A stretch of 64,000 nt of DNA from Aliishimia sp039978895 (GCA_039978895.1 JBDWAL010000029.1:1-64000), one strand, 5' to 3'; positions 33,152 to 42,819 are shown, counted from the stretch's first letter. Notes: generated by a model not told the origin, from the letters alone. Made by a program: numbers and translations.

Positions 33152-34104
33152 TCGTCCAATGCCGCGTCACGAAGGCTTGCCGCATCCGCAGGCGAAAGCA
33201 GCAGGGATTTTTCAGGCGACACAGCTGGGGCAAATCCATCTGGTAAACCACCTTCTGGCAACACAGCTGGGAACATCCAATTCGTCGTCGGGATCACGGA
33301 TTGAAACGCATCGGTCACCATGAACTGCAAGAACTGATGCGCCAGTTCCGGTTGATCGCTGGCTGCCAATTTTGCGGCGACTTCCACCTGCATGTAGTGG
33401 CCTTCGCTGAATGTCGCGAATGTCTTGGTGTCGTCTTCTTCCGCAATTCGGTGATAAGACGGGGACGTTGTGTAGCTCAATACGGCATCAGCCTCGCCGT
33501 CTAGAAACAGGCCGTATGCTTCTGACCAGCCTTTGGTTACGGTCAACACGTTGTCCGACAGTGCCTCCCAAACAGCGGGGGCTTCGTCGCCGTAAGCTGT
33601 CTTGACCCACATCAAAAGACCAAGGCCCGGCGTAGAAGATCGTGGGTCTTGGATGACAATCTTAAGATCAGATGCGCCCAGCGCCTTAAAGTCCGTCGGA
33701 GTGGCCGCATCTTTCTTCATCACAAATGCAAAGTGACCCCAATCGTAGGGAACAAATGTGTCATCGTTCCAAGCGATGGGAAGATCAAACTTGGCATCCA
33801 CATCATGTGCTGTGAAAAGACCAGTCTCCATGGCGGTGGCGATCAGGTTGGTATCAAGGCCAAGCACAACGTCCGCATCAGACCGCGCGCCTTCAAGACG
33901 CAGTTTGGCAAGCAAGGCCGCGCCGTCACCAGCGGCTTCGAATTGTAGATCACAGTCGCAGATGGCTTCAAATGCGGTTTCGACTGCGGGGCCCGGGCCC
34001 CAATCCGTGACAAAACTGTCATAGGTGTAAACAGTCAAGACGGGGGTTTCTGCAAAAGCTGCTGTTGTCGCAAGCAGGCCCGCAGCAAGGATCGTGTACT
34101 TCAT
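33127..34104 (-). CDS. thiB: Thiamine-binding periplasmic protein
   Basis: A 325-residue periplasmic binding protein. The signal peptide is MKYTILAAGLLATTAAFA, cleaved before ETPV. The mature protein starts with VLTVYTYDSFVTDWGPGP, the classical ThiB opening, with DVVLGLDTNL and LSYTTSPSYH later. ATG 34104 is preferred over the codon at 34152, which would spoil the signal peptide. It delivers thiamine or its phosphates to ThiPQ. It is the first gene behind the TPP riboswitch. Confidence 0.93.
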   Translation of the reverse strand: MKYTILAAGLLATTAAFAETPVLTVYTYDSFVTDWGPGPAVETAFEAICDCDLQFEAAGDGAALLAKLRLEGARSDADVVLGLDTNLIATAMETGLFTAHDVDAKFDLPIAWNDDTFVPYDWGHFAFVMKKDAATPTDFKALGASDLKIVIQDPRSSTPGLGLLMWVKTAYGDEAPAVWEALSDNVLTVTKGWSEAYGLFLDGEADAVLSYTTSPSYHRIAEEDDTKTFATFSEGHYMQVEVAAKLAASDQPELAHQFLQFMVTDAFQSVIPTTNWMFPAVLPEGGLPDGFAPAVSPEKSLLLSPADAASLRDAALDEWRTALSQ

Positions 34105-34149
34105 CACATATCTCCATAGCTGGCGGATGGTCAGATATGGAAAGAGATC

Positions 34150-34245
34150 CAAACCTTCCCTCCGCCGGTGTTAACCGGTTCAGGTTCTACGGGTCCGCCT
34201 TTAAGACATCTCAGCGCAAGATCTTCCCCTGCGCCCCCCGAGGTA
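34150..34245 (-). promoter_or_regulatory. TPP riboswitch (THI element)
   Basis: Read leftward the conserved blocks occur in order: CGGGGGGCGC, GCTGAGATG, GACCCGTAGAACCTGA (the ACCC..GAACCTGA core), CCGGTTAACACCGG and CGGAGGGAAGG. They lie about 45 bases upstream of the thiB start. The element is expected to shut off thiBPQ when thiamine pyrophosphate is plentiful. Confidence 0.93.
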
Positions 34246-34303
34246 TGTTTGGATATAGAGCGGTCGCTCGCCCGTAACAAGGCCATGTGTTGTTCGTGGA
34301 GAG

Positions 34304-36388
34304 CTAGGACAAAATGTCCGCCAGATCCAACGCCCAGAATGCATGGTCTTCGATCAACAACGTCCAACCCGCGTCACTCGAAACTTGCAAGTCAGATCCA
34401 ATGGTCGAAACGACAACATCCTTGCGCGCCAAATCAAGGATTTTGATCTCGTCGAAGGCAATATCAAAATCCTGAATAGTGTCAGATCCAGATTGGCCTG
34501 CATAAAACTCAAAAACGTCCCGTCCAGTTCCCCCCGTCAACGTGTCATTGCCCAGCCCGCCGAACAGCCGATCATTGCCTGCACCACCATCCAGAACGTC
34601 GTCGCCGGCTTGCCCTTTGAGCACATCATTACCGGTATCACCTTCGATCAGGTCATCGCCCTTGTTGCCCAACAGCATATCCCGTCCGGCCCCACCGTTG
34701 AGCTGATCCATTCCAACGCCGCCACGTAAATCATCATTGCCGGACTGTCCGAGCAAGATGTCATCGCCCTTGTTTCCTTGGAGAATGTCGTTGCCCTTCC
34801 CACCTTGCAGTTCGTCGTCACCTTTGCGGCCATAAAGTTCGTCATTTCCCTTACCGCCCCAGATGAAGTCATCAGAATGCGTGGCAAACAAATAGTCACC
34901 TGCATCTGTTCCGCCGACACGGTTCAAGGCTGCAAAGACATCCGATTGGATCGCTTCAACATCTGTGTTGCGCAGGATGATATCTGCAAGAGTTGTGTCC
35001 CAAATTGCCGCTTGTGCGTCCTCAGATAAACCTGCTCTGCCTTCACTCCAAAAGGCGTCTCCATCCCGTAAACGGGTGAATTGGTCGATCATGACAATCG
35101 AAAAGGTCTCTCCCACAAGTCCGCCATCCACAGCATCTTCTGCCAGCCCGCCAATCCACGCATCGATCAGGTCAACATCGCCGTAAACCGCTTCCAGTTG
35201 AGCCGCAAAAGCTATGTCTGATGTAATGTCTGCGAAACTTTGGACCCTATCAAGACCGATGGCTTCGCGTAGATTGTTGTAGCTTGCCACACCCAGATCA
35301 CGACCGCGTTGAATGTTAAGGGCCGCCAAATCAAAGCCCCCCGCCCCGGGTGGGCCAAACAAGAAGGAGCGCACATCTTCGACGACTTGCGTATCGACGG
35401 CTTGCGACGTCTGAGTTGCCGCGCCACGTAAGATATCCGAGATCATATCCGGCTCTCGTAGCAAAGAAGGTCGGAAGAAGGCGTCTCGAAGCGCAAGTTG
35501 GCCGGTTTCTTCGCCACCCTCTGCAACTTTGAGAAGGTTTGGCGACAGCAAGGTGTGTCCAAGCCGATATACCGCCGTCGAAAACTCAATCGAAATGCCA
35601 GCGTTCACGGTTTCATCGTAACCCGCATAGTTGTCAAACGCGCCCTCACCTAGCAAGATGGGCAAGAAATCATTGAATGTGATCGCCTGAACAATCCCTT
35701 CGACACGTGCGCGAGCCGCTTCGAAGAGTTGATCGTCGCTCAAGGTTGGGTCTTCTACGACAAGCTCATCAACCAGCCTATTATGTTCACGCGTAAAGAT
35801 CGTATGCATCGACGAAAGTGCAATGTTCTCAGCGGCGCGAACATCCCCTGTTGTTAAGTTTACACCTTCCAACATCAATTGTGCGTCTTCGGTCATGACC
35901 AGTTTGCCACCCTCGATCCGCATCTGTGTCAACGTCTCTACGTCAGAGCCATAGATCATGGAGGCGTCGATATAGGCGGTGATGTCATTGTGGTAGGCAC
36001 CGTTTTCATCCGTATCAACGCGAGAAAAGGGAATAACAACTTCCCCTGTTCCAAACGGATCGAACATTGAATCCCCAACCGGAACTTGGATGTTTGCGTT
36101 CGTTGTGTTCCCGGATTCTGTCAGGGAAAGGTCGTGATCAAGAAATTGGCCCCAGATCCATAGAAAGTCAGAGGCGCCAGCAGAGTTGATGGTTTCGCCA
36201 GATTGTGTTGTCACTGCGTTGGAAATTTCGCGTGCGCCGGGGCGGTCCTCACCGGACATGCTTCCATCTTCACCACGCTCGTCGATGGCAAGGCGTAATA
36301 ATTCCGCCCCAGAAGCGCCCCATTCTGGCATAGCAGAGTTAGCCCCGGAGCCTTCAATGGGACGTACAATCAGTTCGTCTTCGGACAT
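34304..36388 (-). CDS. Animal-type haem peroxidase with RTX calcium-binding repeats
   Basis: A 694-residue secreted-type peroxidase. Residues about 20-490 are a haem peroxidase of the animal (peroxidase-cyclooxygenase) superfamily: distal histidine His85 in WGQFLDHDLSLTE, the SMHTIFTREHNRL motif (about 192-205) and proximal His278 in YRLGHTLLSP. Residues about 505-615 are some 13 glycine-rich nonapeptides (GGKGNDELYG type) that bind calcium, followed by a 75-residue end typical of RTX type I secretion. No N-terminal signal peptide is seen, in keeping with that. ATG 36388 (MSEDELIVRP) is preferred over 36460. No secretion genes are adjacent. It may make antimicrobial hypohalous products; inferred. 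Confidence 0.88.
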   Translation of the reverse strand: MSEDELIVRPIEGSGANSAMPEWGASGAELLRLAIDERGEDGSMSGEDRPGAREISNAVTTQSGETINSAGASDFLWIWGQFLDHDLSLTESGNTTNANIQVPVGDSMFDPFGTGEVVIPFSRVDTDENGAYHNDITAYIDASMIYGSDVETLTQMRIEGGKLVMTEDAQLMLEGVNLTTGDVRAAENIALSSMHTIFTREHNRLVDELVVEDPTLSDDQLFEAARARVEGIVQAITFNDFLPILLGEGAFDNYAGYDETVNAGISIEFSTAVYRLGHTLLSPNLLKVAEGGEETGQLALRDAFFRPSLLREPDMISDILRGAATQTSQAVDTQVVEDVRSFLFGPPGAGGFDLAALNIQRGRDLGVASYNNLREAIGLDRVQSFADITSDIAFAAQLEAVYGDVDLIDAWIGGLAEDAVDGGLVGETFSIVMIDQFTRLRDGDAFWSEGRAGLSEDAQAAIWDTTLADIILRNTDVEAIQSDVFAALNRVGGTDAGDYLFATHSDDFIWGGKGNDELYGRKGDDELQGGKGNDILQGNKGDDILLGQSGNDDLRGGVGMDQLNGGAGRDMLLGNKGDDLIEGDTGNDVLKGQAGDDVLDGGAGNDRLFGGLGNDTLTGGTGRDVFEFYAGQSGSDTIQDFDIAFDEIKILDLARKDVVVSTIGSDLQVSSDAGWTLLIEDHAFWALDLADILS

Positions 36389-36597
36389 GGTAATTTCCCT
36401 GCAACTCTTTAAAAACAAGCACGAACGACGAGCCAAATTGATGGTCCAAAGCGCTATCACAGAACCGTGATGTCGGGGAGTAACAAATCGTTAAACAGTT
36501 TGTTCGCAATTTCGCAAAAATGTGGCGCAATTGTGAATGATCTTGGCAATGACCAGAGCGGCGCGTATGTCGCTGCTCAATACTTACGGAGCGACAC

Positions 36598-37698
36598 ATG
36601 AGCCTGAACACATTCGGTCATCTTTTCCGCGTCACGACATGGGGCGAAAGCCACGGACCTGCTTTGGGCGCAACTTTGGACGGTTGCCCTCCCGGCGTTT
36701 CGATAAGCGAAGACATGATCCAACAGTGGATGGACAAGCGTAAACCGGGGCAAAATAAATACACCACGCAACGACGCGAAGCCGATCAGGTCAAAATTTT
36801 GTCTGGCGTATTTGAAGGTCAAACCACCGGAACGCCAATACAGCTGATGATCGAAAACACCGATCAACGCTCCAAGGATTACTCAGAGATCGCCGAAAAA
36901 TTTCGCCCTGGCCATGCCGACATTACCTACTGGCAGAAATATGGCATCCGCGATTACCGCGGCGGCGGGCGATCCTCTGCACGGGAAACTGCAGCGCGCG
37001 TTGCAGCTGGTGGTGTCGCGCGAGAAGCAATCAAGACGCTTGCGCCGGGCTTGCAGATCACAGGCTACATGACCCGAATGGGCGCGCACGAAATCAATCG
37101 CGACAATTTTGACTGGGATCAAATCGAACAAAACCCGTTTTGGACACCGGATGCCGACGCGGCTAGCACATGGGCAGACTACCTTGATGGTTTGCGCAAA
37201 TCGGGATCCTCAGTTGGCGCTGTCATCGAACTGACGGCCCGCGGCGTCCCAGCTGGCATCGGCGCACCGATCTATGGCAAGCTGGACACGGACCTCGCAT
37301 CCGCAATGATGTCGATCAACGCCGTAAAAGGCGTGGAAATTGGCGAAGGCATGTCAGCAGCGATGCTTACCGGCGAACTGAACGCTGACGAAATCACCAT
37401 GGGGCCCGATGGCCCTGAATATTCGTCCAATCATTCGGGGGGTATTTTGGGCGGTATATCCACCGGGCAAGACGTGGTTGTGCGCTTTGCAGTAAAACCA
37501 ACATCCTCGATCCTAACAACACGCAAAACGATCACGAAATCTGGCGAGAATACAGAGATCATCACAAAAGGCCGTCATGATCCCTGCGTTGGTATCCGCG
37601 CCGTGCCTGTTGGCGAAGCGATGATGGCGTGTGTGATTTTGGACCATCTGCTTTTACATCGTGGTCAAGTCGGGAAAAATCGCGGCAACATCGGGTGA
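36598..37698 (+). CDS. aroC: Chorismate synthase
   Basis: A 366-residue chorismate synthase, converting EPSP to chorismate with reduced FMN, the last step of the common aromatic pathway. The opening SLNTFGHLFRVTTWGESHG, RPGHADITYWQKYGIRDYRGGGRSSARETAARVAAG and the C-terminal GRHDPCVGIRAVPVGEAM are the three family signatures. GGAG lies 7 bases before ATG 36598. The stop overlaps a GTG start of the following methyltransferase gene. Divergent from the peroxidase gene. Confidence 0.96.
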   Translation: MSLNTFGHLFRVTTWGESHGPALGATLDGCPPGVSISEDMIQQWMDKRKPGQNKYTTQRREADQVKILSGVFEGQTTGTPIQLMIENTDQRSKDYSEIAEKFRPGHADITYWQKYGIRDYRGGGRSSARETAARVAAGGVAREAIKTLAPGLQITGYMTRMGAHEINRDNFDWDQIEQNPFWTPDADAASTWADYLDGLRKSGSSVGAVIELTARGVPAGIGAPIYGKLDTDLASAMMSINAVKGVEIGEGMSAAMLTGELNADEITMGPDGPEYSSNHSGGILGGISTGQDVVVRFAVKPTSSILTTRKTITKSGENTEIITKGRHDPCVGIRAVPVGEAMMACVILDHLLLHRGQVGKNRGNIG

Positions 37699-38285
37699 GC
37701 CTGTCAATCGCGGGGTACACTGCGGACGCGGCAAGCCTTATGTCAGAATATGACCGCATCGATCCAGCGGTATTGTATCAACACGTCGCTGAATTCATGC
37801 CTAAAGCGGGCGAGCGTGTTTTGGATGTGGGTGCTGGAACCGGCCGCGATGCTGCCTTTTGGGGTGCTATGGGGTGTGATGTAACAGCCGTTGAGCCGGT
37901 TGCAGCACTCTGGACCCATCCAGAGCTTCCCTTTATCGAAGATAAACTGCCGCATTTGGACAAAATCCAAGCCTTGCAGTCGTCATTTGATGTCATAATC
38001 CTTACAGGGGTTTTCCATCACTTGCCCCCGGATGCGCGCGAAACTGCCATTCCCGTGCTCGCGTCGTTGCTGAAACCTGCTGGTCGCTTGGTCATGTCAC
38101 TACGGCATGGTCCGTCCCCACGGGGAAGACCTGCCTTTCCTTTCGATCAGAAAAGTGAAGAGAAAATCACAGCAAACCATGGACTAAAAAAAAATTTCCA
38201 GAAATCCACGCCTTCGATTGGTCCGGCCAACATCGCAGCAGGTGTCACGTGGACGTGGCTGGTCCTGGGTAAAACCAAAAATTGA
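37695..38285 (+). CDS. Class I SAM-dependent methyltransferase
   Basis: A 196-residue protein with a Rossmann-type methyltransferase core: VLDVGAGTGRDAAFW (motif I), DVTAVEPV (motif II), FDVIILTGVFHHL (motif IV region), and a C-terminal IAAGVTWTWLVL strand. Two starts are possible. GTG 37695 overlaps the aroC stop (GTGA) and adds a conserved-looking AGYTADAASL lead; ATG 37740 would give 181 residues. I take 37695. Substrate unknown. A run of nine A at about 38185 lies within the gene, but the reading frame stays consistent across it. Confidence 0.82.
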   Translation: MSLSIAGYTADAASLMSEYDRIDPAVLYQHVAEFMPKAGERVLDVGAGTGRDAAFWGAMGCDVTAVEPVAALWTHPELPFIEDKLPHLDKIQALQSSFDVIILTGVFHHLPPDARETAIPVLASLLKPAGRLVMSLRHGPSPRGRPAFPFDQKSEEKITANHGLKKNFQKSTPSIGPANIAAGVTWTWLVLGKTKN

Positions 38286-38374
38286 AACAATTGCGCACGC
38301 GCCCGTGCAGCAGAGTGATTTGAATTACGCGCGTCTGTCTGGCTTGATGAGGTTAACCAAAAAGGGAGACACTC

Positions 38375-38764
38375 ATGCCACCTCATATCATTCGCCTCGT
38401 CACGTTGACCTTGGCCATTGTTGTCGGACTTGCAGTCACACCAGCATCCGCTGACCCATCGGTTTCATTCACCAGCGCAAGCGGACACGTCACGAGTGGT
38501 GCAATCTCGGTCATCAAAAACCACTGACGGCACTGCAATGGTCACAAAGGGCGCAAGCTTTTCCTTTGACAGCGTGCCAGACCCCGCTTCGGCTTCGGTG
38601 AAAACAGCAAGGGTATCGCAGCATTCGATATTGGCGTGCTCAAATAGAACACAGGCGCGCAGACATACACCGTTCCTGCAAGCATCGACGCGGACAGCTT
38701 CAACGAAGTATAGGTTTGGTGCCCTGGGTTTTCAGTTTCTCTGGGTGTCGCTTCACTGAAATAA
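38375..38764 (+). pseudogene. Frameshifted DM13-domain exported protein
   Basis: ATG 38375 opens a signal peptide (hydrophobic LVTLTLAIVVGLAVTPASA) and stops at 38527 after ISVIKNH. The rest of the protein can be read only by switching frames several times: KTTDGTAMVTKGASFSFDSVPD, GIAAFDIGVLK, NTGAQTYTVPASIDADSFNEV and WCPGFSVSLGVASLK, ending at 38764. Together these resemble a DM13-type domain. At least three indels or stop codons separate the pieces, so the gene is dead. RBS GGGAGA precedes the ATG. Confidence 0.7.
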
Positions 38765-38786
38765 GTCTGACGTCGTTAAAAATAGT

Positions 38787-39542
38787 TTATGCGACCAAAA
38801 AGGATACATCGCCGGGTCGGACCACCGCCGCCGAGAGGGTCCCGGTAGCATAGGCCCCTGTATCGACACTGATGCGGCCACTCTCTGCGATTGCATTGTC
38901 TACGATTGTGTGTCCGTGAACGATCCAGAGACCATCTGTTCGGTCTTCCTCATCAAACCGACGATGCCCCCAAACCAGAACATTTTCGTCTTGTTCTATC
39001 ATCGGCAACTTTGGATCGGCACCTGCGTGCACCACAGCGATGTTACCGGTTTGCCACCACGCGGGAAGCGCATATAGCCAACGGATCATATCCTGCGTCA
39101 TGGCTTCGACCAAAACATCCCGCGCAGCAATCCATTCATCTTCTGGGGCAGTCTGCGCCACGAATGGTGCCTTGAAACTCGCCATTGTTTCCAACCCACC
39201 ATAACGCAACCAACGCGGTCCGTGCTGCACCGGATCTTCAATGAAGTTCAACATCATTTCTTCATGATTGCCGCGCAAGCAAATCAACTGTCCAGAAGGC
39301 GCCGCCTGAGATCGGACCATCAGATCGCGCAAAACTATGGCGCTGTTTTCCCCACGATCGACGTAGTCACCAACAAAAATGATGGGCAGATCGGCATATG
39401 GCCCACTGGCAACTTTCTCAAGCAAACGGGTCATCAAATCCGCGCGCCCGTGGATGTCCCCGATGGCGATAAAGGCGCGTTCTGGCGAAAGCTCGCCCGA
39501 AAAGCGGTGTTTTTTGGCAATAATCCGTTTTAGAAACTGCAT
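38787..39542 (-). CDS. Metallophosphoesterase, Ser/Thr phosphatase type
   Basis: A 251-residue phosphatase with the calcineurin-like metal motifs in order: GDIHGRADL, GDYVDRGENS, LRGNHEEMM, HAGAD and VHGHTIV. It resembles the PphA/PrpA group of bacterial serine/threonine phosphatases and the ApaH-like family. It is convergent with the DM13 remnant and divergent from the yjbH-like gene (82-base gap). Substrate unknown; a link to the tyrosine-kinase-controlled polysaccharide locus next door is possible but unsupported. Confidence 0.88.
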   Translation of the reverse strand: MQFLKRIIAKKHRFSGELSPERAFIAIGDIHGRADLMTRLLEKVASGPYADLPIIFVGDYVDRGENSAIVLRDLMVRSQAAPSGQLICLRGNHEEMMLNFIEDPVQHGPRWLRYGGLETMASFKAPFVAQTAPEDEWIAARDVLVEAMTQDMIRWLYALPAWWQTGNIAVVHAGADPKLPMIEQDENVLVWGHRRFDEEDRTDGLWIVHGHTIVDNAIAESGRISVDTGAYATGTLSAAVVRPGDVSFLVA

Positions 39543-39623
39543 GATTGGGAACTAATCCATTTATTCTTGGTCGCCAAGTCGGCATTAGAGGGCATTACGT
39601 TTCTATCCTAATTTTGGTGGCCC

Positions 39624-41783
39624 ATGACACAAGAAGCGACGAAATCCGGTACACGTATGGCGAACCGCTGTAGTGTGCTTGCTATGCTTTGCGTCTCCCT
39701 TGCGCCAATTTCTGTATTTGCACAGGAAACATCGCAACGTCCATGGGCACGAACACCTGTAAACACTCTGGGTGTTCCGGGAATGATTGATACGCCGACT
39801 GCGCATCCACTGGCTGACGCAGATATGGTTTTGACTGGAAGTTACTTTAACAGCACCTCGCGTCAGACGTTCTACTTCCAGATCACACCTCGGTTATCAG
39901 GTGTTTTCCGCTATTCTGGGATCGATGAATTTTTGGGCAGAGGTCAGTTCTACGACCGGAGCTTCGATTTGCGCTATGTTCTGGCGGAAGAAACCGGGCG
40001 TCGTCCTGCTATCAGCGTGGGTTTGCAGGATTTTGGTGGAACAGGGATCTACTCCTCTGAATACATCGTCGCGACCAAAACATTTGGGCGATTGCGTGCT
40101 ACAGGTGGTATCGGTTGGGGCCGACTCGGGTCACGTGGCGGTTTTGACAACCCGCTTAGCATCCTAAGTTCGCGGTTTGACTCGCGACCTAACGCGATTG
40201 GCGGCTTGGCAAGTACTGGTCAGCTTGATTCAGGTAATTGGTTTCGCGGTGATGCTGCGCTGTTTGGCGGAATTCAATACCAACTCAACGATAGAACAAT
40301 CCTGACAGCGGAGTACTCGTCAGACGCCTATATCGAAGAAGAAGCCAGAGTTGGATTCGATCAAAAAATTCCTTTCAACTTTGGTGCCAGTTACAGCTTC
40401 CCAAGTGGCGTCGAAGCCAGCGGGTTCTTACTTTATGGCGACGCAATCGGCGTGCAGTTTAGCTATGTCTTGAACCCCAAAGGGTCTCGAGTGGCTGGAG
40501 GTGGTATTGATCCAGCACCAAGCCCTGTCGGCTTACGGGCCCCCGGTGCCGCACGCGATCTTGGCTGGACCACTCAGGCGGACGCGCCCGCAATCTTACA
40601 AGACAATGCGGCAAAGGTGTTTGAACGCAACGGCCTTTCGCTTGAAGGCATCAAAGTATCTGCACATCAGGCGGAAGTCAGGTTCCGCAACGCAACGTAT
40701 CAAAACTCAGCGCAGGCCGTGGGTCGTGCAGCCCGTGTGATGTCATCAATCATGCCCGCCTCTGTTGAGACATTTGTGATTATTCCCATCACCGAAAATG
40801 GTTTGCCTGCATCCAGTATCACATTGCAACGCCGCGATCTTGAAGAGCTAGAGTTGGCGCCAGATGGCACATGGCAAAGCTATGCACGCGCGGAAATCAG
40901 CGATGCGCCAACACGGACTTTCGATCCAGCGGATCAATCGTTTCCTCGGTTCAGCTGGGGGATCGGACCCTTTTTAGACCTAAGCCTTTTTGATCCCTCG
41001 AGCCCCATCCGGGCAGATTTTGGGATCGCCTTGCGTGCCCGCTATGAGCCGAAACCGGGCTTGGTGTTCTCAGGACGCGTGAAACAGCGATTGAATGGGG
41101 ATCGCGGTGACTTGCCAGCAAGTAACTCGGTGATCCAACGCGTGCGGTCCGACACTGGTTTATACGCCCAAGAAGGCGAAACAGCGATAGAACACCTGAC
41201 TGGTGCCTATTATTTCCGCCCCGGCGCGGACCTTTATGGCCGGGTGACCGCTGGGTACCTCGAAAGTATGTTTGGTGGGGTTTCGGGTGAATTACTTTGG
41301 AAGCCTGTCAGCAGTCGCTGGGCTTTCGGCGCAGAGATCAACTATGCCAAGCAACGCGACTTCGACCAACAGTTTGGATTCCAAAGCTACGACGTCGTGA
41401 CTGGTCATGCCTCCGCCTATTTGGACGTCGGAAACGGGTTCCACGTTCAGGCCGACGCTGGTCGCTACCTGGCTGGGGATTGGGGCAGCACGTTAACGTT
41501 AGAGCGCGAGTTTGCGAACGGTGTCCAAATCGGTGCCTTTGCTACATTGACCGACGTGTCTTTCTCAGATTTTGGCGAAGGATCGTTCGACAAGGGAATT
41601 ACCATTACAGTCCCTTTGGCGTTCCTGACCGGGCGTTCGACGCAAAACAAACTCAGACGAATTATTCGGCCGGTTACACGCGATGGCGGCGCGCGATTGT
41701 TTGTGGATGGTCGCTTGTATGAATCGGTTCGGTCGTACCATCAGGTTGGACTGCAAGATCAATGGGGAAGGTTCTGGCGATGA
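39624..41783 (+). CDS. YjbH-like outer-membrane exopolysaccharide protein
   Basis: A 719-residue protein with a signal peptide (hydrophobic SVLAMLCVSLAPISVFA, cleaved near AQET). The mature N-terminus VNTLGVPGMIDTPTAHPLADADM and the many alternating strands (FYFQITPRLSGVFRYSG, RRPAISVGLQDFGGTGIYSSEY, LVFSGRVKQRLNGD) are typical of YjbH, a predicted outer-membrane beta-barrel needed with YjbEFG for an extracellular polysaccharide. ATG 39624 or ATG 39657 can start it. It overlaps the next gene by 4 bases (ATGA). It opens the rightward exopolysaccharide locus. Confidence 0.85.
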   Translation: MTQEATKSGTRMANRCSVLAMLCVSLAPISVFAQETSQRPWARTPVNTLGVPGMIDTPTAHPLADADMVLTGSYFNSTSRQTFYFQITPRLSGVFRYSGIDEFLGRGQFYDRSFDLRYVLAEETGRRPAISVGLQDFGGTGIYSSEYIVATKTFGRLRATGGIGWGRLGSRGGFDNPLSILSSRFDSRPNAIGGLASTGQLDSGNWFRGDAALFGGIQYQLNDRTILTAEYSSDAYIEEEARVGFDQKIPFNFGASYSFPSGVEASGFLLYGDAIGVQFSYVLNPKGSRVAGGGIDPAPSPVGLRAPGAARDLGWTTQADAPAILQDNAAKVFERNGLSLEGIKVSAHQAEVRFRNATYQNSAQAVGRAARVMSSIMPASVETFVIIPITENGLPASSITLQRRDLEELELAPDGTWQSYARAEISDAPTRTFDPADQSFPRFSWGIGPFLDLSLFDPSSPIRADFGIALRARYEPKPGLVFSGRVKQRLNGDRGDLPASNSVIQRVRSDTGLYAQEGETAIEHLTGAYYFRPGADLYGRVTAGYLESMFGGVSGELLWKPVSSRWAFGAEINYAKQRDFDQQFGFQSYDVVTGHASAYLDVGNGFHVQADAGRYLAGDWGSTLTLEREFANGVQIGAFATLTDVSFSDFGEGSFDKGITITVPLAFLTGRSTQNKLRRIIRPVTRDGGARLFVDGRLYESVRSYHQVGLQDQWGRFWR

Positions 41784-42439
41784 TGGGACTGGTTAGATGT
41801 TTCGGGCTTCTGGGTCTGGCGGTTTTGACTGGATGCGGTACGGACCGCGACGCGTTTCAGTCAGAGCTCTTGTCGCGCGTGTCTACAATTGGCAAATCAG
41901 CACCAGAGTTACCGCCGATCCGTGCCAGATTGACGCCGACGCTCCTTGCTGCCATCCCCGGAGCTATTTTGATCGTAGAGGTGCCAAATCGGGGTGCTGA
42001 GGCCGGTGCTCAAATCATCCGCGAGGGTCGTGGGCACGTCATTTGGTCAACTTTGAACGAGATTCAGTTTACCTTCCGCGACGGCGTTTTGTCGTCAACA
42101 CGCGGCCTTGGCGGCGATCTAATCTCATCCGATCTCGACGAGGTCGTTCCAGCCGTAAGAGGGGCAAGGTCACAAGCGACACGCGTTCATCGTTATTTGG
42201 ACGGTGAAGATCAGATCGTCGCGCGCGCTTTCATCTGCACATACGAACGTACTGGCGGGCAACGTGTGAGCACCGTAACGAGGTCTTTTAACACAACTTT
42301 GGTCACCGAAACATGCAACAGCACGGACCAAACCATTGAGAATCAGTATTGGATTGATGGCGCAGGGATCGTGCGTAAGTCGAAGCAATGGGTCGGTCCT
42401 TACCCTGAATACGTGAATACAGAGTGGGTAAAAGACTAG
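41780..42439 (+). CDS. YjbF/GfcB-like lipoprotein
   Basis: A 219-residue lipoprotein: the signal sequence MMGLVRCFGLLGLAVLTGCG ends in a lipobox with Cys19. The body has strands such as AILIVEVPNRGAEAGAQI, VIWSTLNEIQFTFRDGVL and a TRGLGGDLISSDL segment seen in YjbF. In enterobacteria YjbF is encoded with YjbH and required for the same polysaccharide. ATG 41780 overlaps the yjbH-like stop; an earlier codon at 41762 is less likely. It is probably anchored in the outer membrane. Confidence 0.82.
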   Translation: MMGLVRCFGLLGLAVLTGCGTDRDAFQSELLSRVSTIGKSAPELPPIRARLTPTLLAAIPGAILIVEVPNRGAEAGAQIIREGRGHVIWSTLNEIQFTFRDGVLSSTRGLGGDLISSDLDEVVPAVRGARSQATRVHRYLDGEDQIVARAFICTYERTGGQRVSTVTRSFNTTLVTETCNSTDQTIENQYWIDGAGIVRKSKQWVGPYPEYVNTEWVKD

Positions 42440-42564
42440 ATTTCAGACGTTTCACTTCAATTGGTCGACATTTTGGCCAAATTCGGCCTATTGATGCACA
42501 GAACTGATTGAAACCGAGTGATCACTGGTTTATTGATCATTTAAACATATTTGGGAGCAGTTTT

Positions 42565-42819
42565 ATGAAAACTTCTATGATCCTTTCCGTAGTGGCACTC
42601 ACAGTGTCCGTTGCAGCTGCGCCTTTGGCCGCTCAGGAAGTAACACCTGTTGAAGCAACTGTTGTGACACAAGCTGAAGTCGCTGCCTTGGGCGCACTGA
42701 CGCAAGCACAGATTTTGGCGTTGATTGCTGCTGGTGTACTTACAGCTGCCGCACTTGGTGGGGGTGGGTCTTCTGGCGCCACATCCGCGACGTCCTCGAC
42801 ATCCTCGACGACCAATTAA
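42565..42819 (+). CDS. Small exported protein, YjbE-like in position and make-up
   Basis: An 84-residue protein with a signal peptide (SMILSVVALTVSVAAAPLAA) and a mature part of Thr/Val/Ala-rich sequence, a second hydrophobic stretch (QILALIAAGVLTAAALG) and a Gly/Ser/Thr-rich tail. GGGAG lies 8 bases before ATG 42565. In enterobacteria the yjb and gfc loci begin with a similar small Ser/Thr-rich exported protein (YjbE, GfcA) of unclear role; the position beside YjbH and YjbF and the composition suggest an analogue. Sequence similarity cannot be shown here. Confidence 0.65.
   Translation: MKTSMILSVVALTVSVAAAPLAAQEVTPVEATVVTQAEVAALGALTQAQILALIAAGVLTAAALGGGGSSGATSATSSTSSTTN

Noticed and set aside
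34330..34860. CRISPR-like repetitive DNA
   Set aside because: The repetition comes from RTX nonapeptide codons within one reading frame; there are no constant repeats with unique spacers. No CRISPR array was found in the window.
38147..38220. Frameshift in the methyltransferase gene at a run of nine A
   Set aside because: The translation stays consistent on both sides of the run and ends in the expected IAAGVTWTWLVL strand.
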